Assembly: GCF_002878395.1 (NCBI RefSeq)
Contig: NC_061114.1
Location: 149,096,824-149,160,823 of the forward strand
Direction: 5' to 3'
Source: Capsicum annuum
Lineage: Eukaryota; Streptophyta; Magnoliopsida; Solanales; Solanaceae
Length of the DNA: 64,000 bases
Below are positions 57,578-64,000 of the stretch, in pieces (the stretch's first letter is position 1; each line of letters begins with the position of its first letter). The translations under genes were made by a program, and so were the position numbers. The notes beneath the pieces were generated by a model. The model searched no databases. It was given only the letters and a program-made list of their open reading frames with translations, and was not told the DNA's origin.

Positions 57578-59099
57578 GTTGTTTGACTCTGCTGAAGGTA
57601 GTATAGGGGTTTAGAGTAGTTCTGAATCCTCCTTAGTTTCGAAAGTGAAGCAAAAACAATACTTAGATGCTAGTTTGGCTAGTTTGGTCAGACTGAATGA
57701 GTTAGTCAAGGACAAAAAAGTAGAGGTTTTCTCCCAAGGGGGAGATGGTGTGTTGAGATTGTAGGGTAGATTGTGTGTCCTGAATGTTGATGATCTGAGA
57801 TAGAGGATTATGGCTGAAGAACACAGGGCGTGATATTCTATTCATCCTGGTTCCACCAAGATGTACTGAGACATGCGGAAAATCTATTGGTGGAGTGGCA
57901 TGAAGAAAGATATAGCAGCGTTTGTAGCTAAGTGTGCAACATGCCAACAGGTTAAGGTTGAACACCAAAGACCAGGTGGTATGATGGAAGAGTTTAATAT
58001 TCACACCTAGAAGTGGGAAGAGATAAATATGGACTTCGTGATTAGTTTACCTCCTTCCCGACGCCATCATGATTCCACTTGGTTTGTGGTTTATTGTTTG
58101 ACTCTGCTCATTTCTTACCTGTTCATACTTCATATACTGCTGAGGATTACGCAAGATTGTATATCCAAGAGTTAGTCAAACTGCATGGAGTTTCCTTGTC
58201 TATCATTTTGGATAGGGGTACTCAGTTCACTTCGTAATTTTGGAAAGCTTTTCAAAAGGGTCTTAGTACCCAAGTGTTTTTGAGTTCTGCTTTTCATCCA
58301 CAGACCGATGGTCAGGCTGAGCAGACCATCCAGACCTTAAATGATATGTTGAGAGCTTATGCACTTTACTTTAAGGAAAGTTGTGATAATCAGTTACCGT
58401 TGATAGAGTTTGCTTACAATAACAGTTTCCACTCTAGTATTGGCATAGCTCCGTTTGAAGCCTTATATGGAAGGAAGTGTAGATCACCCATAGGTTGGTT
58501 TGAGGTGGGTGAGCAATTGTGAGTGGTCCTGATTCAGTATTTGAGGCTATGAAAAAAGTTAAGTTGATTAGGGAATGGTTGAATACTGTGCAGAGTCATC
58601 AGAAGTCATATACGGATGTTAGAAGGAGAGACCTTGAGTTTTAAGTTGGTGAGCTAGTGTATCTGAAAATTTCACCCATGAGGGGGCTGAAGAGATTCGG
58701 AAAGAAGGAAAAGCTTAGTCCCCGTTATTTTGGTCCTTATAAAATTCTTAGCCGTGTTGGTAAGGTAGATTATGAGGTCGAGTTTCCTTCCGAGTTGTCC
58801 TCTGTTCATCCAATATTCCATGTCTCCATGCTTAGAAAGTATATTAGTGATGCTGTGGTAGTGGATTCCTCTGTGAGTGATGACACTCAAGAAAATCTTT
58901 CTTTTGATGATATTCCTGTTGAGATTCTTGATTTCAGTGTCCGAAGACTAAGCAACAAAGAAGTTTCCTTGGTCAAGGTGTTGTGGCGAAGCCAATCTGT
59001 TGAGGGTACAACTTGGGAAGCTGAGGCGGATATGCGATCCAAGTACCCACACCTATTTTCCGCGAACTCCGATCAAGAAGAAGGTACCGTTCTTTCCTA
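57578..59099 (+). pseudogene. Element G integrase and chromodomain
   Basis: The zinc finger reads EHRA-stop-YSIHPGSTKMY and ends FVAKCATCQQVKVEHQRPGG, followed by INMDFVISLPPSRRHHDSTW with the first catalytic Asp. A deletion of about 40 bp lies near 58095 (VVY/CLTLLISYL). The frame 58274-58522 reads SSAFHPQTDGQAEQTIQTLN and FAYNNSFHSSIGIAPFEALY. The last frame, 58657-59100, reads YLKISPMRGLKRFGKKEKLS, HPIFHVSMLRKY and the full chromodomain tail VEGTTWEAEADMRSKYPHLF. Stops at 57762, 57801, 57831, 57867, 58235 and 58642. Confidence 0.9.
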
Positions 59100-59300
59100 A
59101 ATCATGCACTTTTAATAAAAGTTGCAGCACTTCAGCTGCCATTTATTATGTGCTCAGCTGTAGTTTCTTGAAATTATGCATTCCATGTTGCATTCGGAGT
59201 GAGAAACGATGTGGTGATGAGTCCAACTAATGGTTTCAGCTTTATTCTCTATTCCCTATCTAATCTTGGCATATCTAGTGTCATTCGAGGATGAATGTTT

Positions 59301-59314
59301 CCAAGGGGGGATGA
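59301..59314 (+). other. Polypurine tract of element G
   Basis: CCAAGGGGGGATGA directly before TGTAATATCCC, preceded by the CGAGGATGAATGTTTCC context seen also before other LTRs here. Confidence 0.9.
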
Positions 59315-61727
59315 TGTAATATCCCAGGAAATTTTTCATTGAAATTTTATGCGTAAACGTGTTGGGTTCTACCTTCTAGAATGAATTATAAATTTTTCGT
59401 ATAGAATGTCTTAGATTATGCCCCACCATTACGTAGCGTATCGAATAAGCTTTCCAACTATATGTGGATCATCCAAAATGGACACCCGAGCGACGAGTTA
59501 TGAACATTCTGATCGAACCGTGAATACTAGTGAACAGTAAAACGTGCAGGAAAAAGTACTGAGGCCTAACGTATTTTTTCTCCAACTTTAAACGATCATA
59601 ACTCCTTGTACATAATGATCTGAGTGATCTACTATATATCAACGGATAGATCTACAAGTCATCTTTCCAATGAAATTGGTTTCATCCAATTTGTCTATCG
59701 GAGCAAAAAATTATAGTCGATCTACTTCAGCCTAACAAACGTGAATTTTTGGGTCATCTTCAAACGATCATAAATCTTCGTACAAAAGGATCTGAGTGAG
59801 ATACTATATAAAAACGGAAAGATATGAGAGTCTTATTTCTAATGAAATTAGTTTCATCCAATTTGGATATCGGAGTAAAACGTTATGGTTGATCTACTTC
59901 AAACTATCAAAATAGTCCACCAAAGGACAGATTCGAGAATTATTTGATTTTTAGGGGCGTTTTGGTCATCCCCCCTCACCCAAAATCCATCCAAAACCTA
60001 TATTAAAGCCTATTAGAAGCATTATATGTTATATTTCATCAAATTCCCTCAAAAAGAAAACCCTAAGCTCCTACATCCAACTTCAAGAACCTCCAAAGTT
60101 CACCATTAATTCTGCAAATTTATTCAAGATTCCAAGTTCCTAGTTCAAAACCTCCAAGAACCATCATTCAAAGGTACAATTAATATCTCAAAAATTAGTA
60201 TCGATCTAAAGTTCATCATTCAAGGTATGTGGGGTTTTTCAACAAGAACTCTCTTTGTTCTTGTGCCCAAAAGTAATTTTCTTTACAAAGGCATGATTTT
60301 TATTTGATTTTTATGAATTTGAAGCATGAACCCATATCTTATGATGATTATTATGAAATCTTGATGTTTATGATTTTGAAAGATGAATTTACATGTGTGG
60401 AGATATAAAGCATGAATCTTGAACGATATTTGTCATGATTTTGATATTTGGGTTGTGAATCCCCATTGGAAATTATGTTTTTTTGAGAAAGTGTGTGTTA
60501 TAAGCATGTTGATGTTGAATATTTGAGATATTTTGAATGATTTGACCTTTCGGTCTTAATGGAATTGTTTTAAACTTGAGCGTAAAAGAAATCCATAACG
60601 TGGTTGATTTTGATAGATGGGAAGCATGATGGCTCCCAATGTATATTTATATATTATTGAACTTGTTTTGTTGTGGATTGTCTTTGAAATGATCTGAGAT
60701 ATGTCCGGCAGAAATATTTAGCACCGATTTGGAGGTATAAAGAGACTTTACTTCCCTAGACCTACGTTCCCCCATAGGAGTGAGCCTGATGCTGATTTAT
60801 ATAGTGATCACTAGTTTGTGTGGATTTGATATCGATAGTCCTACTCCGATAGAAAGGATAGGATGGATCTCCCCAACATGAGTTGTACGTTGGACTCTAT
60901 GTAGCTCACTAGTTTATGTCGGTTATAGGATCTCCTAGTGTGTGTGTGTTTCCTTGTGTCTTTGGTGAATGGTGAACTGATTTGAAAGTGGAATTGTGAA
61001 AGTTATTCTTTCGAAAGATTTAAATGATATTTACATTATGAGAATTGATATTCTTGATGAACTGAAAGTGATTTACAAATTATATGATGACTCACATGTG
61101 TTATTGTACTTATTTCATCCTCTCATGATTATGATGATTTTCTTCGGGTTAAATGAGTCTTTCATATATCCTGCATATTTCTTATAAATATTTATGATGA
61201 TTATGTTTATAAAACTGCATACACCCCAATATACTTGGTTCCTTTCCATGGTACTGACCCAAATCTTAGGATGTGGGCTGCATTTTCTCGAAATGTAGGT
61301 TCAGGTGCTCAGTTCCAGGTTCGACAGTGATTTTTCGGGCATGCTGTTCTACATCCTCTGTCGTGGTGAGTCCTCATATTCTGAGGACGTGATGTCTGAT
61401 GTTGGTTGCACGGAATTGTTTACATTAGATAACTGAGTATGAGTCAGTTGGGGCAAGTTTCAATGCCTCGCTGGTTTTATTGATTTTCTTAGAGTCTTGT
61501 AAGACTAGTATAGATGTTGGGAGTTGACTAATAAGTCGTATTTTGTTATCTTTCTGAAATTCTTTTATTCTTTGATGATGATTACTCTGTTGATATTTGA
61601 GGGTTATTTATGGAAACCCCGTTGATTCGTGTTGAACTGAATGATAATGGCTCAAAGGGTTATCTTGGGGCTACTCATAGCCTCAAGCACCGTGTGACAT
61701 TTTGGGACATGTTTTTGGGGCATTACA
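59315..61727 (+). repeat. Element G 3' LTR (2413 bp)
   Basis: TGTAATATCCC to GGGGCATTACA. Keeps the intact CA end and the 172-bp tandem repeat (59590-59935). An extra GAGGGTTATTT block near 61600 is absent from the 5' LTR. Confidence 0.94.
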
Positions 61728-61950
61728 AACACCTATCTCAAGATAGTAGAACCAGTTTTCTCGTGTAGACTCTAAATGATCTAATTAAGTACAAACTTGT
61801 TTGAAAAAACCTTTTCACCTTATAACCAGACACTTGAACACTTAAATGCTTATTTATATTATCATAAACGCATAAATAACAAGAATCACCCTCAAAACAC
61901 AGCTAAATAAGCTAAGATAGAAACACTAATTTGCATAAATACACCCAACA
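61728..61950 (-). repeat. Element I 3' LTR, part 2
   Basis: Resumes the LTR after element G; matches 40110-40332 of copy 1. Ends ATACACCCAACA at 61950, next to the purine tract of I. Confidence 0.87.
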
Positions 61951-61952
61951 TC

Positions 61953-61971
61953 ACCACCCCACACTTAAAGC
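61953..61971 (-). other. Polypurine tract of element I
   Basis: The minus strand reads TTAAGTGTGGGGTGGTGA just before the LTR start TGTTGGGTGT. It fixes I on the minus strand with internal DNA to the right. Confidence 0.78.
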
Positions 61972-63574
61972 CTTGTTCATCCTCGAACAACTCTTTAATC
62001 TAAGTATCATAAGATGAGGAGACTCTACACTTCTCGTACAAGAAAGACACTCAAGCTTCTACTACACTAACTACACAGAATGCAAGTTTCTACACTAAGC
62101 ATATTATGTACAAAATTGATAGTTGAAGAACACTACTTATAAACACCGTAGCCTCAAAAATTGACTCACAAAGTTTTCAAACCCATGCACATTGTTAAAT
62201 CAAGGACATCATATAAATCACCCACATTTATCAAATATGTTCCCTCACCACAAGAGAGTTACCCATAATCAGTTATATAAATGTAATTTATAGCACAATG
62301 GGTACAAAAATCAAGTTACGCTCACTCTCACAAAGAATTCACAAGTTACACATCATGAACCATAAGATTTCCCTTAGTGTAGTACTTCACTAATATCAAA
62401 ATGATGAAGCTTAAGATCAAATAGATATTTAATGGTTGTAATGTAGGCCAAAGGATGGATAGGAACTATTATGATCCGTAATAGGGACTCTCTTCCCTAA
62501 ACGCTTTAATATATCACATTATACACTCAATTCACTCTTGACAACCAAATTACATCACTTTTATTTACCCCTATCTTTTGTTTTTCCCCATCTTATTAAG
62601 GTCATTCTCAAACTCTATGGTGGGGGCATTCTATGCACAACTCATTCAAATTGAACAAACTTTTATTTTTTTCATTAATCAACTCCCCACCATAATAAAT
62701 ATCCCTTTTTTGAACACCAATAGCTAACACTTAGGGTCTTCAATTTCACCTTTCTCCTACTTTAATTACACACTTCTAACTTAATTAATTCTATAATAAA
62801 GTGCTTAGGAGTTTTTGATCAAATTATGGTCTATCAAAGAAGGGAATCAGGTTACGTATGAGGCTACCAAAGAAAAATCTAAAAGCTCAATAGGGCTTAC
62901 TAGGATTATGCACAAGGGTAGGTAAACAGAAGTTATGAAACAAGGCTACCAATGAAATGCCTAAATCATCTCCTAAACCCACACTCTTTATTTTGTATTG
63001 CACATACACCAAACAAGTTCTAGACAACACATACAACAAAGAATATACAAATACCTCACTCACACATGGAACATGCCTAACTCATGCAAGATCCTCATAG
63101 ACTTTTAACCAAACAATCACATGAATTCACATTAAGCCAACGAATTTAAGAGTCATAAACATGATCCTAGGATTATAATAAGTAGTAATTCACACAATCA
63201 ACATGCTTTTTCAACCAAAACACTTAAACCATGCAGTCAAACATAGTACCAACAAGAATATTTTACTTATTCCTACACAAAAAATATTAAAATTGCCCTA
63301 AAGGTCAGAATTTCCTTACTCCACACTTAAAAATCTACTTTGTCCCGAAATTAAAGTTAAAAGGTAGAGACATAAATGTTCCCTGGGGCTTCTAGGCCTA
63401 GCTAGTAGTATCTTTAAACATCAAGAGAGTTTGGGGGACCCCAAACTCAATCTTCACCATGCTCCTTAGCTCAGTTATTTCAGTACTCAGACTTCCCATT
63501 AACTTCTAACTCAACAAAAACAAAAACTAGTAAAGTATAAACTAAAAACAAAAAATAAACATACATACTTAACT

Positions 63575-63620
63575 TAGGTTACCTCCAAAACAACACCTAA
63601 TTTAGTGTCGTGGCACGACC
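63575..63620 (-). other. Conserved 3' motif of I/J family
   Basis: The minus strand reads CCACGACACTAAATTAGGTG followed by TTGGAGGTAACC, the counterpart of 38060-38106 with the GGGAGGCAACCC core altered. Confidence 0.65.
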
Positions 63621-63864
63621 CAATTCTGACTCAATCATATTTCTCCATCCTCTTTCTCACACTAGGAGGCCATTTTCTTATTCGTTTCTAACCTCTTGAG
63701 TGTGAACTCTCAAGGTCAACAACTTTTTCAACTATTGCCTTTTTTAGGCTCATCAGTCTATATCACATCGGGCATAAGTTGTTGCAGCTTGGGCTACTCA
63801 ATAAGAAAGTACGAAGAGTTCTTTTGTGGAACCCTATCCACCACCCCATACTTATCCGCTTTAA

Positions 63865-63988
63865 TCATAGTAATTGTGCACAAGTATTTGTAATGGGTAG
63901 TGTGCTAAGCGGTTTGTAAACTTTGAAAATTACCTCTTCATCATCCAATCTCATTGTGAGCGTGCCCTCTCTTATATCTATCAAAGCT
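63865..63988 (-). pseudogene. Element I protease-like tail
   Basis: The minus strand reads IDIREGTLTMRLDDEEVIFK, VYKPLSTLPI and a stop at 63865. In Athila/Tat gypsy elements the retropepsin domain ends with a comparable stretch (EGTLxMRxxDExVxFxVxK). About 41 residues are visible; the catalytic part would lie beyond 64000. Assignment by motif only. Confidence 0.55.
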
Positions 63989-64000
63989 CATCCCATCACT

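Larger units (their letters stand above)
51840..61727 (+). mobile_element. Element G: full-length Del/Tekay chromovirus (9888 bp), inserted in element I LTR
   Basis: Complete structure on the plus strand: 5' LTR 51840-54241, primer site 54246-54258, gag, protease, RT, RNase H, integrase, chromodomain to 59099, purine tract, 3' LTR 59315-61727, near-perfect AACAT/AACAC flanks. Integrase and chromodomain residues are closest to element A. LTRs differ at about one base in ten over the first 160 bases by eye. The coding region has at least ten stops that are one C-to-T change from the family codon, plus frameshifts. Confidence 0.95.
61951..64000 (-). mobile_element. Element I internal region, continues beyond the window
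   Basis: About 1.6 kb of non-coding 3' DNA (61972-63570), a conserved GGAGGTAACC-type motif (63575-63620) and a protease tail at the window edge. Bases 63060-63620 match J (38050-38620) in reverse. There is no integrase between the motif and the LTR, so RT/IN, if present, cannot be where a normal gypsy element has them. Confidence 0.65.

Overview
This 64 kb window looks like repeat-rich heterochromatin of a flowering plant. It is AT-rich, I found no host gene, tRNA, rRNA or CRISPR, and almost every recognisable stretch comes from Ty3/gypsy LTR retrotransposons, most of them chromodomain-bearing chromoviruses of the Del/Tekay type. The primer sites match initiator Met-tRNA (TGGTATCAGAGCC) and the LTR style fits Solanaceae (pepper, tomato, potato, eggplant); the family assignment is inference from memory, with no search run. 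Letters A to N are my own labels for the elements.

Layout. 1-8878: element A, minus strand, a near full-length Del/Tekay copy whose 3' LTR is cut by the window edge. It is inserted in the integrase of an older element B (minus, 8879 to about 15722). 15723-18594: non-coding sequence with one promoter/leader-like patch. 18595-22262: element D (minus), an LTR plus the integrase C-terminus. 22263-31613: element E (minus), an LTR, non-coding DNA, a protease start and gag, but no RT or integrase. Element F (24658-29662, target duplication GCTGA) sits inside E. 31614-34998: element K (plus), gag- and protease-like pieces and an acidic frame instead of RT. 34810-37030: a small inversion whose two breakpoints carry inverted duplications of 189 and 325 bp. 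37104-40332: element J internal DNA (Athila/Tat-like) followed by an LTR lying in the opposite orientation. 40400-45071: element H (plus), a decayed chromovirus with its 3' LTR. 45476-46650: a hAT transposase fragment (minus) with two recognisable introns. 46740-47225: an RT scrap. 47290-50419: element M (plus), LTR, primer site and gag. M's gag is cut by element I (minus, LTR from 50420), and I's LTR is cut by element G (plus, 51840-61727), the most complete element here, with both LTRs, PBS and PPT. 61951-64000: I internal DNA.

No reading frame appears able to make a full polyprotein. Coding remnants carry many C-to-T type stop codons, frameshifts and deletions. The main interest is structural: an inversion that records its own mechanism, several nested insertions with readable junctions, a gag-only and a pol-less element, a spliced hAT relic, and shared or variable motifs in LTRs of different families.
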